NCBI GenBank assembly: GCA_947581795.1
Contig: CANPVS010000005.1
Location: 1-64,000, forward strand
Length of the DNA: 64,000 bases
Direction: 5' to 3'
Source of the DNA: an uncultured Oscillospiraceae bacterium
GTDB taxonomy: Bacteria; Bacillota; Clostridia; Oscillospirales; Oscillospiraceae
The translations under genes and the position numbers were made by a program. The first letter of the stretch is position 1, and each line of letters opens with the position of its first letter. This document shows, in pieces, positions 25,691 to 35,471 of this stretch. Under the pieces are notes generated by a model that worked only from the letters and a program-made list of their open reading frames with translations, made no database searches and was not told the DNA's origin.

Positions 25691-26251
25691 TCACTCTGTG
25701 ACCTCGATGATGTTGAGGGTCTGGGCGGTATAGTCCGTGTTGGAGACTACAGCCTCGGTGATCTGAGCCACCTGAGTGGCCGTGAGGCCCTCCACCGGCG
25801 CGGGCACCGCCACCGTCACGCCCTGATCGGAGGCCAGGACCACGCAGTCGGTGAAGTTCTTGGCCATGAGTTCGTTCTCCAGGAGGCTCTCCTGCAGGTT
25901 CCAGGCAGCCATGGTGTTGATCTGGCGCATGGACTCGTCGATGACCTCCTGGGAGGAGTCCTCGGCGGAGCATGCCTGCTCCAGCAGCTTCAGCGCCTCG
26001 TCCCGGGAGGACTGACGGGTGAGCCGGGCCTCGTCGAAATAGGCGTTCACCGCCACCGCGCCGGTATCCGCCGCGGCCGAGGCGGCCTGGTACTCCTCCT
26101 GGGCCTGGGCCATGGCCTGGTCCTCCGCCGCCACCATGGCCGGGTCCGCCGTGCCCCAGCGGCTGTTGTACGACCAGTTCAGATATACCGCCGCGCCCAC
26201 GAATACCAGCACCGCGATGACGACGATATTGCGTTTCAGGTTCTTTTTCAA
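25691..26251 (-). CDS. spoIIIAH: stage III sporulation protein AH
   Basis: A 186-residue single-span membrane protein (helix about 8-26) with an extracytoplasmic part. The C-terminal ~100 residues form the YscJ/FliF-like ring-building fold (NFTDCVVLASDQGVTVAVPA, LTATQVAQITEAVVSNT). In Bacillus SpoIIIAH forms the mother-cell ring that docks with forespore SpoIIQ in the feeding-tube channel. The start overlaps spoIIIAG (ATGA). It is the last gene of the spoIIIA operon. Confidence 0.93.
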   Translation of the reverse strand: MKKNLKRNIVVIAVLVFVGAAVYLNWSYNSRWGTADPAMVAAEDQAMAQAQEEYQAASAAADTGAVAVNAYFDEARLTRQSSRDEALKLLEQACSAEDSSQEVIDESMRQINTMAAWNLQESLLENELMAKNFTDCVVLASDQGVTVAVPAPVEGLTATQVAQITEAVVSNTDYTAQTLNIIEVTE

Positions 26252-26601
26252 TGTCCTTCCCTCCAGCTATTGATTGATTTGAATATGACGATCTCGTCCG
26301 CGCCCAGTCCGGTATAGCACCGGATGGCGTCGGTCACGGCCAGCCGGACGGAGGCGTTGTCCGCCCCCTGGCACACCACGGCGGCGCCCCGATCGGAAAG
26401 CAGTACCTGTGTCCGCCCCACCCCTTCCATATTCGACAGCAGGGCCTCCAGCCTCGCCTCCTCCGTCGCCTCCGCGGGAGCATCCTCCCGGTCGCTGCCG
26501 CCTGTGGGCCAAAGGAGCAGCGCCAGACCCACCGCCGCTACCAGCAGCACATATCTGTATCGCCCCAGGGCAGCCGCAAGGGACTTTTTCTCCTCATCCA
26601 T
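26248..26601 (-). CDS. spoIIIAG: stage III sporulation protein AG
   Basis: About 117 residues with an N-terminal membrane helix (YVLLVAAVGLALLLWP) and a secretin-ring-like soluble domain (LEALLSNMEGVGRTQVLLSD, AVTDAIRCYTGLGADEIVIFK). It forms a large ring in the SpoIIIA-SpoIIQ channel. M-D-E-E-K at 26601 is taken as the start; upstream residues of the frame are not homologous. It overlaps spoIIIAF by 8 bases. It is shorter than Bacillus AG (about 229), as is usual in Clostridia. Confidence 0.9.
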   Translation of the reverse strand: MDEEKKSLAAALGRYRYVLLVAAVGLALLLWPTGGSDREDAPAEATEEARLEALLSNMEGVGRTQVLLSDRGAAVVCQGADNASVRLAVTDAIRCYTGLGADEIVIFKSINSWREGH

Positions 26602-27064
26602 CGGTCTGCCACTCCTGCCGGTCCGCCGGGATGCCCAGCTCCCCCTCGATGGCCGCGGCCAGGGCTCTGTCATAGCCGCCGCTGACCACTACCGTCCAGG
26701 GATACCAGACCGTGTCCTCGTTGTCCCACCGGGCGGTGACCGCGGCGTCCTTAACATAGGCGCCCAGGCTCGCCGCTTTGCTCAGAATATATGCCCGGCA
26801 TCGGTCCTCTATGTATGTCCTATCCAGCATTTTCTCCTCCTCTTCGGCCTGGGACGTGATCTCCCGGGCCCGCTGCTCATATTTGGCGATACCCGCCGAG
26901 AGGCTCCCAAGGTCCAGCTTCACCACCGGCGCCGCCACCGCCAAGGCGCACATGAGCCCGCACACCAGCCGGGTTACCTGCTTCACCGCCCCCTTGGGCG
27001 TCAGGGCCATGGCCATGGCCGCCAGCACCGACGCGGCGGTCACCCCCGCGATCCACTGCCTCAC
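26594..27064 (-). CDS. spoIIIAF: stage III sporulation protein AF
   Basis: A 156-residue protein with two N-terminal membrane helices (WIAGVTAASVLAAMAMAL and VCGLMCALAVAAPVV) and a C-terminal soluble ring-building domain. GTG 27064 is taken as the start because it forms a GTGA overlap with the spoIIIAE stop. The longer upstream frame is non-homologous. It is a membrane component of the mother cell-forespore channel. Confidence 0.87.
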   Translation of the reverse strand: MRQWIAGVTAASVLAAMAMALTPKGAVKQVTRLVCGLMCALAVAAPVVKLDLGSLSAGIAKYEQRAREITSQAEEEEKMLDRTYIEDRCRAYILSKAASLGAYVKDAAVTARWDNEDTVWYPWTVVVSGGYDRALAAAIEGELGIPADRQEWQTDG

Positions 27065-28125
27065 GGTCCTATCACCTCCGCCCCGATCACCACGGAGATG
27101 AAGAGCATGGTCCCCGCCGTGCCCACCAGTCCCACGGCCATGCCATAGGCCGTGCCGATGTGGCCCAGCAGGGCGGCAAGTCTTCCCTCCGCAAAGGGCT
27201 CCGCCACACAGGCCGCCGCCTTGTAGAGGACATAGTGCAGCCCAAGACTCAGCAGCGGCCCCGCGCACACCCCCGCCACGACCGCAAGGCCGAACACACC
27301 CACCGCGCCCCGGACCAGCGCCGCCCCCGCGAGATAGGTATCCGCCGCGTCCGCCAGGATGGAGCCCACCACCGGCAGGGCGGCGGATATGGCGCTCTTG
27401 ACCACGCTGCCTGCCATCTTGTCGGCGGAGCCGGACACCACGCCCGTCACCGTCAGTGTCAGGGTGAACACGGTGGTCAGGGCCGCTAAAAGCGTGGAGC
27501 AGGACCAGCCGATGAGCTTCACCGGCCCGCCCAGCGCCCCGGAGGGCAGCGCCGCCTGGGCAGCGCTGGCCGCAGCGTAGGCGCAGATCATGGGCAGGAC
27601 GAACTTGATGCCCACGGTCATGAGCACGTCCATGAACAGCGCCGAGGCGGCGTATTTGGCCGCTGCGGAAGCAGCCCTTCCTCCCGCGGCGGCGCCGGCG
27701 GCGATGGCCGGCAGCAGCGCCTTGGAGAAGTCGGAAAGCTCAAAGAGCGCCGCCTCCGCCTGTCCCAGAAACGAGCGCATATCTCCCGCGCACACGGCCA
27801 TAACGGCCAGCGCCCCGCCCAGGAGCACGTATTCCGGCGTCTTTCCGTCGTCGGACAGGGCAGCCGCCACGGAGCAGAGAAGCGCCACCGCCAGCGCTAC
27901 CGCCGCGCTGCGGGCGGCCGCCTTGAGCTGGCCGCCCAGGGCATCCACGACCCAGGCCCCTATCTTATGCCACAGGCCGCCGCCAGCCGCGTCGTTCACT
28001 GTGGCGTCGCCTAAAATCTCCCGGGCCGAGGACGGCAGCGCCTCCTCCACCGTCCCCGCGTCCGCCGCAAAGGCGGGTATGGGCGCCAGGAGGAGAAATA
28101 TGAGAATGACCGTCAAAGCTCTCAT
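27061..28125 (-). CDS. spoIIIAE: stage III sporulation protein AE
   Basis: A 354-residue polytopic membrane protein with a signal-like N-terminus (MRALTVILIFLLLAP) and about seven further helices. The SGSADKMAGSVVKSAISAALP and GLHYVLYKAAACVAEPFAEG segments are recognisable for this family. It is thought to be the membrane core of the SpoIIIA export complex. ATG 28125 overlaps the spoIIIAD stop in ATGA. Confidence 0.92.
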   Translation of the reverse strand: MRALTVILIFLLLAPIPAFAADAGTVEEALPSSAREILGDATVNDAAGGGLWHKIGAWVVDALGGQLKAAARSAAVALAVALLCSVAAALSDDGKTPEYVLLGGALAVMAVCAGDMRSFLGQAEAALFELSDFSKALLPAIAAGAAAGGRAASAAAKYAASALFMDVLMTVGIKFVLPMICAYAAASAAQAALPSGALGGPVKLIGWSCSTLLAALTTVFTLTLTVTGVVSGSADKMAGSVVKSAISAALPVVGSILADAADTYLAGAALVRGAVGVFGLAVVAGVCAGPLLSLGLHYVLYKAAACVAEPFAEGRLAALLGHIGTAYGMAVGLVGTAGTMLFISVVIGAEVIGP

Positions 28126-28508
28126 GTTAGTTCGTTTATCATCAGCAGCAGCGACCGTATGAGCGGCAGAGCCGCCCCCATGGCGCAGGCCGCGCCGCAC
28201 AGCTCCACCGCCGAGGCGATGGCCCCCTGCCCCGCGTCCTTACAGAGGTCCGCCGCCAGGCGTGTCACCGCCCCTATCCCCACGCATTTCAATACCGGCC
28301 CCACCACGGCGGGGCTCAGCCCCGTCTGGTCCCGGGCCAGAACAACGATCTCCCGCAGCTCCGAGAAAAGCTCCACGGCGATGCCCGCCGCCGCGAGGCT
28401 CACCGCGATGCTGAGGCACAGCCCCAGCTCCGGGGCGTTCTTTTTCAGCAGCAGCGCCGTCACCGCCCCCGTGAGCCCCAGAGCGGCGGCCTTCATCAGC
28501 AGCGTCAT
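28122..28508 (-). CDS. spoIIIAD: stage III sporulation protein AD
   Basis: A 128-residue hydrophobic protein with four predicted helices: ALGLTGAVTALLLKKNAPEL, LSIAVSLAAAGIAVELFSEL, then two more including GAACAMGAALPLIRSLLLMI. It matches SpoIIIAD in length and pattern. It is coupled by ATGA overlaps on both sides. Confidence 0.9.
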   Translation of the reverse strand: MTLLMKAAALGLTGAVTALLLKKNAPELGLCLSIAVSLAAAGIAVELFSELREIVVLARDQTGLSPAVVGPVLKCVGIGAVTRLAADLCKDAGQGAIASAVELCGAACAMGAALPLIRSLLLMINELT

Positions 28509-28699
28509 AGCTCAAAGAGGGTGCGGATGAGGTCAAAGAGCTCCGCGATGCGCTGGATCAGGATGAACAGCACGACGATGAGCCCCGCGATGGTGGTCAT
28601 CAACGCCTGCTCCTCCCGTCCCGACCGGGTCAGCAGCAGATTGAGCACCGCCACCAATAACCCCACCGCCGCTATCTTGAAGATCAGATCTACATCCAT
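28505..28699 (-). CDS. spoIIIAC: stage III sporulation protein AC
   Basis: A 64-residue two-helix membrane protein, VDLIFKIAAVGLLVAVLN and TTIAGLIVVLFILIQRI, linked by the conserved TRSGREEQALM loop. ATG 28699 is preferred over ATG 28708 because AAGGA then lies at normal distance and family members begin M-x-V-D-L-I-F-K. Confidence 0.92.
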   Translation of the reverse strand: MDVDLIFKIAAVGLLVAVLNLLLTRSGREEQALMTTIAGLIVVLFILIQRIAELFDLIRTLFEL

Positions 28700-28714
28700 A
28701 TCCCTCATCCTTCG

Positions 28715-29212
28715 TCATAGAAGCAGCACCGCTGCCGCCGCCGCGCCCGCGGCAGACAGGCCCACCCAGAGCCGCCCCTTCCGGCGCGCTTCCTCCCGGG
28801 CCTCGTCCCGGGCACGCTCCATGTCCCGGGCGCAGGCCGCCAGCGCCCGCAGCTGCTCCTCCGCGCCGTACCGGCCCAGCACCCCGCCCAGGGGCGCCAG
28901 GAGCTTCCGCTCCGGGGCGGGCAATATCTGCAGCGAAGACCGCCATATCCCTGCCATGTCCCGCTCCTGCCGCTTATGAAGACCATCGGCCACTTTGCCG
29001 CAGAAGGCGCCTGTGTCCCCGTCCGTCTGTTCCGAGAGCTTCTCGAAGAGCGCCGGCAGAGGCGTGCGGAATCGCTCCAGTTCAAATTCCATCATATCCA
29101 GCATCCGGCAAAGCTCTTCCCGCCGCTCCGCCCTGTCCCGCAGGCGCTCCTCCTGCAGGAGTCCCGCCAGCAGTCCCGCCGCCGTGAGCAGCGCCGCCCC
29201 CGCTAGGCGCAT
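28715..29212 (-). CDS. spoIIIAB: stage III sporulation protein AB
   Basis: A 165-residue protein with one N-terminal membrane segment (LAGAALLTAAGLLAGLLQEE), a helical domain of the GspF-like type (LCRMLDMMEFELERFRTPLP) and a C-terminal hydrophobic segment (GLSAAGAAAAAVLLL). ATG 29212 overlaps the spoIIIAA stop (TAG 29203-29205) by ten bases. It likely acts with the AA ATPase in channel assembly. Confidence 0.9.
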   Translation of the reverse strand: MRLAGAALLTAAGLLAGLLQEERLRDRAERREELCRMLDMMEFELERFRTPLPALFEKLSEQTDGDTGAFCGKVADGLHKRQERDMAGIWRSSLQILPAPERKLLAPLGGVLGRYGAEEQLRALAACARDMERARDEAREEARRKGRLWVGLSAAGAAAAAVLLL

Positions 29213-30081
29213 GGGACCCGCTCCACTGTGTAGGCCCGACGGCCGCCCCGCAGCTCCACCCAAACCCGCCGGCGGAACACGCCCGCCTCCAGAAGCTCCC
29301 GGCACAGCGCCCCGTCACGGGTCCCTCTGCCTCCGTGCATGGTAGCCAGCAGGATGACGCCGGAGCCCGCCGCCCGCAGCAGCGCCTGGACCTCCCCCGG
29401 TTCCGCCGCCTCGTCCATGGCCAGCACCTGGGGATTCATGGCCCGCAGGAGCAGCGCCGCGGCCTGCCCCTTGGGCGCTCCGGTCAGCACGTCCGTACCC
29501 GGCCCCAGGTCGAAGGCGTTCTCTCCGTTCCAGGCCCCCGCGATCTCCCCCCGCTCGTCGGCCACCGCCACCCGATAGCCGTCCCAGGACAGCCGGCGGA
29601 TGAGCTCCCTGAGAAGCGTCGTCTTGCCCCCGCCCGGCGGCGAGGATATGAGCGTAGAGCGGACGCCCCCGGCGGTAAGCGCCTCCCATATGCCGTCGGC
29701 ACAGCCGGGCACGGCCCGGGGCACCCGTATGGCGAGGGAGGATACCTCCCGCAGGCCTGTCATGCCCGTCCCGTCCGTCACCGCCGTGCCGCAAAGGCCC
29801 ACCCGCACACCGCCGGGTGCGGAGAGAAAGCCCCGCCGGATCTGCTCTCCCGCCGCGTGAAGGCTGGAGCCGGTGGCGGCCTCCAGCACGGCGCGCAGGT
29901 CGCTCTCCCCCACTTTCCCGGTGCCCAGGCCATACTCCCGCCCCCCCAGGAGCGCTGTCATCTCCCGGCCCCGGCGGAGCCGGAACTCCTCGCACCGGTC
30001 CCTGTCCTCCTGGGAAAGAGCCAGCGCCGCCCGGGCCAGTCCCGCCGGCAGCAGCGCCGCCGCCGCTGTGAATCCATCCAT
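29203..30081 (-). CDS. spoIIIAA: stage III sporulation protein AA (ATPase)
   Basis: A 292-residue secretion-type ATPase. Walker A is SSPPGGGKTTLLREL; the Walker B region is NPQVLAMDEAAEPG; the N-terminal domain contains the EEFRLRRGREM pattern. It powers the SpoIIIA-SpoIIQ channel during engulfment. GAGGAGG precedes the ATG. It is the first gene of a complete eight-gene spoIIIA operon, good evidence that the host forms endospores. Confidence 0.94.
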   Translation of the reverse strand: MDGFTAAAALLPAGLARAALALSQEDRDRCEEFRLRRGREMTALLGGREYGLGTGKVGESDLRAVLEAATGSSLHAAGEQIRRGFLSAPGGVRVGLCGTAVTDGTGMTGLREVSSLAIRVPRAVPGCADGIWEALTAGGVRSTLISSPPGGGKTTLLRELIRRLSWDGYRVAVADERGEIAGAWNGENAFDLGPGTDVLTGAPKGQAAALLLRAMNPQVLAMDEAAEPGEVQALLRAAGSGVILLATMHGGRGTRDGALCRELLEAGVFRRRVWVELRGGRRAYTVERVPCA

Positions 30082-30102
30082 GCTCCCCGCCTCCTCAGGA
30101 CA

Positions 30103-30131
30103 AGTCTATTAGCCTGTCCCGGCCGATATGC
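30103..30131 (-). promoter_or_regulatory. candidate sigma-E promoter of spoIIIA
   Basis: On the minus strand GCATATC (30125-30131), 14 bases and AATAGACT (30103-30110) resemble sigma-E -35 and -10 elements. An imperfect inverted repeat GGACAAG / CCTGTCC (30098-30104, 30113-30119) overlaps it. spoIIIA is sigma-E dependent in Bacillus; the match here is by eye. Confidence 0.5.
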
Positions 30132-30166
30132 CTTTTCAGTTTTTACACTCTGTTCACATCAACATG

Positions 30167-30195
30167 TTGACATTGGATGCCAGGTCTGATAACAT
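30167..30195 (+). promoter_or_regulatory. promoter of the ABC exporter operon
   Basis: TTGACA (30167-30172), a 17-base spacer and TAACAT (30190-30195). The palindrome CAACATGTTG (30160-30169) overlaps the -35 box and could be a repressor site. Confidence 0.7.
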
Positions 30196-30245
30196 ATTTT
30201 AGCTTATTTAGTATATGTATCTATGGAAAGGAGCCCTTTGACCGG

Positions 30246-31991
30246 ATGCGACAGATCCTGACAGGATATTGGGGAAAGTACAAAAACTCGCTGATCCTGA
30301 CGCCCATATTCGTGCTTCTGGAGACAGTGGTGACCCTGGCGCTGCCCACGCTCATGTCCAACATCGTGGACGTCGGCGTGGCGAATGGAGACAAGAGCTA
30401 CATCATCGTCTGCGGCCTTTTGATGACGGCTCTGGCCCTGGTGAGCGTCACGGCGGGTTTTATCAGCACATGGAACGCCTCCCGGGCCGCCAATGGCTTT
30501 GGCTCCAATCTGCGCCAGGCCATGTACCGGCATATCCAGGAGTTCTCCTTCGCGGACATCGACAAGTTCTCCACGGCCAGCCTCATCACCCGCACCACCA
30601 GCGACGTGCGCCAGCTCCAGACAGCCGTGCAGATGATGCTGCGCACCTTCATCCAGGCGCCCTTCCAGCTGCTGGTGGCCATGACCATCGTCATCACCTA
30701 CTCCTGGCGTCTGGCCCTCATCTACATGGTGGCGGTGCCCGTGCTGTTCGTCGGCGTCATCACGGTGATGACCTTTGTGGATAAGCTCTTTATCCTGGTG
30801 CAGCAGAAGCTGGACGCCATGAACGCGGACATCCAGGAGAACCTGATCGCCATCCGGGTGGTGAAGGCCTTCGTCCGCCAGCGGTACGAAAAGGAGAAGT
30901 TCAAAAAAGCCAACGACGAGCTCACCCGCTCCAACCTGCGGGCCGTGGGTGTCATCATCGCCATGAGCCCCCTGGCCACCATCGTGCTGAACGCGATGAC
31001 CCTGTGCATCTACTGGTTCGGCGGCCGCATGGTGGCCAACGGCACCATCGCCTCCGGCCAGCTTCTCGCGGTCATCAGCTACCTCAATCAGATCATGATG
31101 AGCGTGATGATGTTCTCCATGGTCCTCATGCAGTACACCCGCTCCCGGGCCTGCGGCAAGCGGGTGGCGGAGGTTCTGAACGCCCAGCCGGATATCCAGG
31201 ATAAGCCGGAGGCCAAGCCCCACCCCATCGCCCAGGACCACGGCTCCGTAGAATTTCAGAACGTGTCCTTCCGCTACTCCCACGCCGGCACCGGCGAGGA
31301 CGTGCTGAAGAACATCACCTTCTCCGCCCAGCCCGGCCAGACCGTGGCCATCGTGGGCGGCACCGGCTCCGGCAAATCCAGCCTCGTGAATCTCATCCCC
31401 CGGTTCTACGACGTGACCGAGGGGGCAGTGCTGGTGGACGGTACGGACGTGCGGGACTACCGGATAGAGGATCTGCGGGACGGCATCGGCATGGTGCTGC
31501 AAAACAACGTCCTCTTCTCCGGCACCATCCGGGAGAACATCGCCTGGGGCGACGAGAACGCCACAGACGAGCAGATCATCACCGCCCTCAAAAACGCCCA
31601 GGCCTGGGACTTCGTCTCCCAGATGCCCGAGGGGCTGGACACCATGATCCTCCAGGGCGGCACCAATGTCTCCGGCGGCCAGAAGCAGCGGCTGTGTATC
31701 GCCCGGGCCATGCTGAAAAAGCCGGCCATCCTCATCCTGGATGACTCCACCAGCGCGGTGGACTCCGACACGGAGGGCCGCATCCGGGAAAGCTTTGACC
31801 GGGAGCTCAAAAACACCACTGTGTTCATCATCGCCCAGCGCATCTCCTCCGTGGTTGGCGCGGACAAGATCGTTGTCCTGGACGAGGGCCGGGTGGAGAG
31901 CGTGGGCACCCATGACGAGCTCATGGGCTCCAGCCCCATCTATCGGGATATCTACACTTCACAGGTAGAGGAGGCGCTTTCCAATGGCTAA
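30246..31991 (+). CDS. heterodimeric ABC exporter, subunit with degenerate ATP site
   Basis: A 581-residue half-transporter: six membrane helices (about 1-320) and an ATPase domain. Walker [10 protein letters not shown] (371-379) and signature SGGQKQRL are normal, but the catalytic Glu after Walker B is Asp (D500, [11 protein letters not shown]) and the switch His is Gln (Q531, IIAQRIS). This is the degenerate partner pattern of heterodimeric exporters such as TM287/288, BmrCD and TmrAB. It pumps unknown hydrophobic or peptide substrates outward. ATG 30246 has AAAGGAG about 12 bases ahead. It overlaps the second subunit gene by 8 bases. Confidence 0.92.
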   Translation: MRQILTGYWGKYKNSLILTPIFVLLETVVTLALPTLMSNIVDVGVANGDKSYIIVCGLLMTALALVSVTAGFISTWNASRAANGFGSNLRQAMYRHIQEFSFADIDKFSTASLITRTTSDVRQLQTAVQMMLRTFIQAPFQLLVAMTIVITYSWRLALIYMVAVPVLFVGVITVMTFVDKLFILVQQKLDAMNADIQENLIAIRVVKAFVRQRYEKEKFKKANDELTRSNLRAVGVIIAMSPLATIVLNAMTLCIYWFGGRMVANGTIASGQLLAVISYLNQIMMSVMMFSMVLMQYTRSRACGKRVAEVLNAQPDIQDKPEAKPHPIAQDHGSVEFQNVSFRYSHAGTGEDVLKNITFSAQPGQTVAIVGGTGSGKSSLVNLIPRFYDVTEGAVLVDGTDVRDYRIEDLRDGIGMVLQNNVLFSGTIRENIAWGDENATDEQIITALKNAQAWDFVSQMPEGLDTMILQGGTNVSGGQKQRLCIARAMLKKPAILILDDSTSAVDSDTEGRIRESFDRELKNTTVFIIAQRISSVVGADKIVVLDEGRVESVGTHDELMGSSPIYRDIYTSQVEEALSNG

Positions 31992-33969
31992 GAAGCAAAG
32001 CATTTGGTCCCAGCTGAAAGCGCGCCTGGCCGTGGACAGCGTGGATGTGAACGACGAGAAGATCTATAAGAACCTCCACGGCGGCCCCGGCGGCGGCCGG
32101 GATTTCCGCAAGCCAAAAGACGCCAAGGGCACCCTTATGCGGGTGCTGGGCTACGCCGGGAAGAACAAGGCCCTGTTCGTCCTGGTGCTGGTGATGATGC
32201 TCATCTCCACCGGCTGCTCTCTCGCGGCCAGCTATTATCTGCGTCCCCTCATCGACGACTACATCGTGCCCCTCATCACCAGCCCGGAGAAGGACTTTTC
32301 CGCCCTGGCGCGGCAGCTTGGCATCCTTGCCAGCATATACCTTGCCAGCGCCGTGGCCACCTACTTCACCTCCCGCACCTGCATGACCCTGGCCCAGTGG
32401 GCCACCAACGCCCTGCGCCGGGACCTGTTCGCCGCGCTGCAGGAGCTTCCCATCACCTTCTTTGACGAGCACACCCACGGCGAGCTCATGAGCCGGTTCA
32501 CCAACGACGCGGACAACGTGCAGATGTGTCTGGAACAGGGCATCGTCCAGTTCCTCTCCGGCATCATCACCTTCGTGGGCACCGTGGCGCTGATGATCAG
32601 CCTGAGCTGGAAGCTGTTCCTCATCACCCTTCTCACCATTGGCCTCTCCTTCCTGCTGGTGAAGGGCGTGGGCCGGTACTCCCGCATCCTCTTCAAAAAG
32701 CAGCAGTCCTCCCTGGGCGCGCTGAACGGCTATATCGAGGAGATGCTGGACGGGCTCAAGGTGGTCAAGGCCTTCAACTACGAGGACCGGGCCAAGAAGG
32801 GCTTCGAGGACCTGAACGACGAGTACCGGGAAAACGCCATCTTCGCCAACTTCCTGGGCTCCATCATCTTCCCCACCATGAACGCCGTCATGAACGTGTG
32901 CTACGCGGTCACCGCCGTACTGGGCGGGTTTATGACCCTGGCAGGTTCCTTCACCATCGGCTCTCTGGGCGTGTACTTGAACTACATCCGCCAGGTGACC
33001 ATGCCCATCAACATGATGTCGAACCAGGCCATCAACCTGTTCTCCGCCATCGCCGGCGCGGAGCGCATCTTCGCGGTCATTGACCACGAGCCGGAGCCGG
33101 ACGAGGGCAACGTGACACTGGTCACCGTGGACCGGGCCGCGGACGGCACCCTCACCGAGACGGGCCACGGTGAGCGCACCGGCTTCTGGGCCTGGAAGAT
33201 CCCCCAGGCCGGCGGCTCCTACGAGTTCCGGGAAGTAAAGGGCGGCGTCCGGCTGGAGAATGTGAACTTCTCCTATGTACCGGGAAAGCCGGTCCTCAAA
33301 GACTTCACCGTCTGGGCGGACCCGGGCCAGAAGATTGCCTTTGTGGGCTCCACCGGCGCGGGCAAGACCACCGTCACCAACCTCATCAACCGCTTTTACG
33401 AGATCGACGGCGGCCGCATCCTCTTTGACGGCATCGACGTGAAGGACATCAAGAAGGCGGGCCTGCGGCGGAGCCTGGGCATCGTCCTGCAGGACACCAA
33501 CCTCTTCACCGGCACGGTCATGGACAACATCCGCTACGGCAAGCTGGACGCCACGGATGAGGAGTGCGTCGCCGCGGCGAAGGCCGCCAACGCCCACGGG
33601 TTCATCTCCCGCCTGCCGGACGGGTATCAGACCATGATCACCGGCAACGGCCAGAACCTGTCCCAGGGCCAGCGGCAGCTTCTCGCCATCGCCCGCACCG
33701 CCGTGGCCCGGCACCCGGTGATGATCCTGGACGAGGCCACCAGCTCCATCGATACCCGCACGGAAAAGCTCATCGACAAGGGCATGGACGCCCTCATGGA
33801 GGGCCGGACCGTGTTCGTTATCGCCCACCGCCTCTCCACTGTCCGCAACGCCAAGGCCATCGTGGTCATCGAGCACGGCCAGATCGTGGAGCGGGGCAGC
33901 CACGAGGACCTTCTGGAACAGAAAGGCCGGTACTACATGCTTTACACCGGCCAGAGCGAGTTGGACTGA
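31984..33969 (+). CDS. heterodimeric ABC exporter, catalytic subunit
   Basis: A 661-residue half-transporter with an N-terminal extension (~1-50), six membrane helices and an ATPase domain. Walker [10 protein letters not shown], the catalytic Glu (E584, [11 protein letters not shown]) and switch His (H615, VIAHRLST) are canonical, while its signature is LSQGQ (559-563) instead of LSGGQ. Combined with its partner this gives one functional and one degenerate ATP site. An insert of about 45 residues before the ATPase domain carries [13 protein letters not shown]. The stop lies one base before the next gene, so the exporter leads a longer operon. Confidence 0.93.
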   Translation: MAKKQSIWSQLKARLAVDSVDVNDEKIYKNLHGGPGGGRDFRKPKDAKGTLMRVLGYAGKNKALFVLVLVMMLISTGCSLAASYYLRPLIDDYIVPLITSPEKDFSALARQLGILASIYLASAVATYFTSRTCMTLAQWATNALRRDLFAALQELPITFFDEHTHGELMSRFTNDADNVQMCLEQGIVQFLSGIITFVGTVALMISLSWKLFLITLLTIGLSFLLVKGVGRYSRILFKKQQSSLGALNGYIEEMLDGLKVVKAFNYEDRAKKGFEDLNDEYRENAIFANFLGSIIFPTMNAVMNVCYAVTAVLGGFMTLAGSFTIGSLGVYLNYIRQVTMPINMMSNQAINLFSAIAGAERIFAVIDHEPEPDEGNVTLVTVDRAADGTLTETGHGERTGFWAWKIPQAGGSYEFREVKGGVRLENVNFSYVPGKPVLKDFTVWADPGQKIAFVGSTGAGKTTVTNLINRFYEIDGGRILFDGIDVKDIKKAGLRRSLGIVLQDTNLFTGTVMDNIRYGKLDATDEECVAAAKAANAHGFISRLPDGYQTMITGNGQNLSQGQRQLLAIARTAVARHPVMILDEATSSIDTRTEKLIDKGMDALMEGRTVFVIAHRLSTVRNAKAIVVIEHGQIVERGSHEDLLEQKGRYYMLYTGQSELD

Positions 33970-33970
33970 T

Positions 33971-34576
33971 ATGGACTGGATACTGGAAAACGGTATGAAT
34001 GAGCCTGTCGCAGGCACCCCCGACACCTGGGAAAAGCTCAAAGGCGACTGCGCCGGGTGCATGAACTGCGAGCTGGGCAGGACACGGACCAACCTGGTCT
34101 TCGGCGTGGGCAATGAACACGCCGACGTGATGTTCATCGGCGAGGGCCCCGGCGAACAGGAGGATCTGCAGGGCGAGCCCTTCGTGGGCCCGGCGGGCAA
34201 GCTGCTGGACGTGATGATGGAGATCATCGGCCTGGATCGCTCCCAGGTCTACATCGCCAACATCGTCAAATGCCGGCCGCCCCGGAACCGGGACCCGCTC
34301 CCAGACGAGCAATCTGCCTGCATCGGCTGGCTCCACCGGCAGATCGCCCTGGTGGACCCCAAGATCTTCGTCTTTCTGGGCCGCATCGCCGCCATGGCGT
34401 TCATCAAGCCCGATTTCCGCATCACCAAAGAGCACGGCCAGTGGTTCGACGTGGACGGCCGGAAGTCTATGGCCATCTACCACCCCTCCGCCCTGCTCCG
34501 GGACCCCTCCAAACGGCCGGAGACCTTCGTGGACCTGAAAACGCTGCAGCGGGAGATCAAGGACCTTCATGCTTGA
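33971..34576 (+). CDS. family-4 uracil-DNA glycosylase
   Basis: A 201-residue Fe-S DNA repair enzyme removing uracil from DNA. The active-site motif is [19 protein letters not shown] and the second motif is [11 protein letters not shown]. Cysteines in CAGCMNC, near VKCRPPRNR and in SACIGWL supply the four Fe-S ligands expected for type-4 enzymes. The start is one base after the exporter stop, and the 3' end overlaps the next gene by 8 bases. Confidence 0.92.
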   Translation: MDWILENGMNEPVAGTPDTWEKLKGDCAGCMNCELGRTRTNLVFGVGNEHADVMFIGEGPGEQEDLQGEPFVGPAGKLLDVMMEIIGLDRSQVYIANIVKCRPPRNRDPLPDEQSACIGWLHRQIALVDPKIFVFLGRIAAMAFIKPDFRITKEHGQWFDVDGRKSMAIYHPSALLRDPSKRPETFVDLKTLQREIKDLHA

Positions 34577-35471
34577 ACTGCACCCTGTGACCCTGGCCGA
34601 CAAGGCCTGGGTGGACCCCATCGTGCTGGCGGAAGCCTCCCCCAGCGCGGACTACAACTTCGGCAACATCTTCCTCTGGGACGAGACCTACCGTCAACAG
34701 GTAGGCCGCCTGGGAGATCGCATGGTAACGCTGCTCACCTACGGGGACGCCCCCTTTTTCGCCTGGCCCATCGGCGCCGGTGACGTGGCCCCCGCGCTGG
34801 ACGAGATGGCCGCCTACGCCGCGGCACACGGCTTTCCTCTGGTGCTCCGGGGCGTGACGGAGGACCACCTGCCCCTAGTGGAGCGGATTTACGGCACCCG
34901 TGCCCAGGTGACGGAGGAGCGGGACCTGTGGGACTACCTCTATGAGGCGGAGAAGCTGGACACGCTGGCGGGCAAGCATCTGCATTCCAAGCGCAACCAC
35001 ATCCACCGCTTCGAGGAGGAGAACGACTGGCGCTTTGCCCCGCTGACCGACGAGGACATCCCCGCCTGCCGGGCGCTGCTGGACAAGTGGCTGGCCTCCT
35101 GCGGAGAGGATGAGTCCGACGGTGTGGAGGACGAGCACCGGGCCATCTGCCGGGCCTTCGAGTACAGGCCCCCCCTTGGCCTGGACGGCGGTGTCCTCTG
35201 GGCGGGGAACGTCCTCGCGGCCTTCTCCATCGGGGAGCTGGCCGCGCCGGACACCTTCGACGTTCACTTTGAGAAAGCGGACACAGATATCGACGGCGCC
35301 TATCCCATGATCAACCGGGAGTTCGTCCGCTATATACGCTCTGTCCATCCCCAAGTCCGCTGGATCAACCGGGAGGACGACACGGGCCGGCCCAGCCTGC
35401 GCCAGTCCAAGCTCAGCTATCACCCCGACAAAATGGTGAAAAAATATAAGGTGGAGTTAAAAGATGTCTGA
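34569..35471 (+). CDS. DUF2156 (GNAT-fold, LPG-synthase-C-like) protein
   Basis: A 300-residue protein of the DUF2156 family, related to the C-terminal aminoacyl- or acyl-transfer domain of lysyl-phosphatidylglycerol synthases. Recognisable stretches are FGNIFLWDETYRQQVGRLGD, GKHLHSKRNHIHRFEEEN and INREDDTGRPSLRQSKLSYH. No membrane segment is present, so it is a stand-alone cytoplasmic transferase; the substrate is unknown. It overlaps both neighbours by 8 bases, implying coupled translation. Confidence 0.85.
   Translation: MLELHPVTLADKAWVDPIVLAEASPSADYNFGNIFLWDETYRQQVGRLGDRMVTLLTYGDAPFFAWPIGAGDVAPALDEMAAYAAAHGFPLVLRGVTEDHLPLVERIYGTRAQVTEERDLWDYLYEAEKLDTLAGKHLHSKRNHIHRFEEENDWRFAPLTDEDIPACRALLDKWLASCGEDESDGVEDEHRAICRAFEYRPPLGLDGGVLWAGNVLAAFSIGELAAPDTFDVHFEKADTDIDGAYPMINREFVRYIRSVHPQVRWINREDDTGRPSLRQSKLSYHPDKMVKKYKVELKDV

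Noticed and set aside
30097..30245. Small gene at 30177 extending the exporter N-terminus
   Set aside because: The extra residues overlap the promoter TTGACA-N17-TAACAT and have no homology. ATG 30246 is the plausible start.
31921..34227. 768-codon open frame on the minus strand
   Set aside because: Antisense to the second exporter subunit and the uracil glycosylase, both unmistakable by motif.
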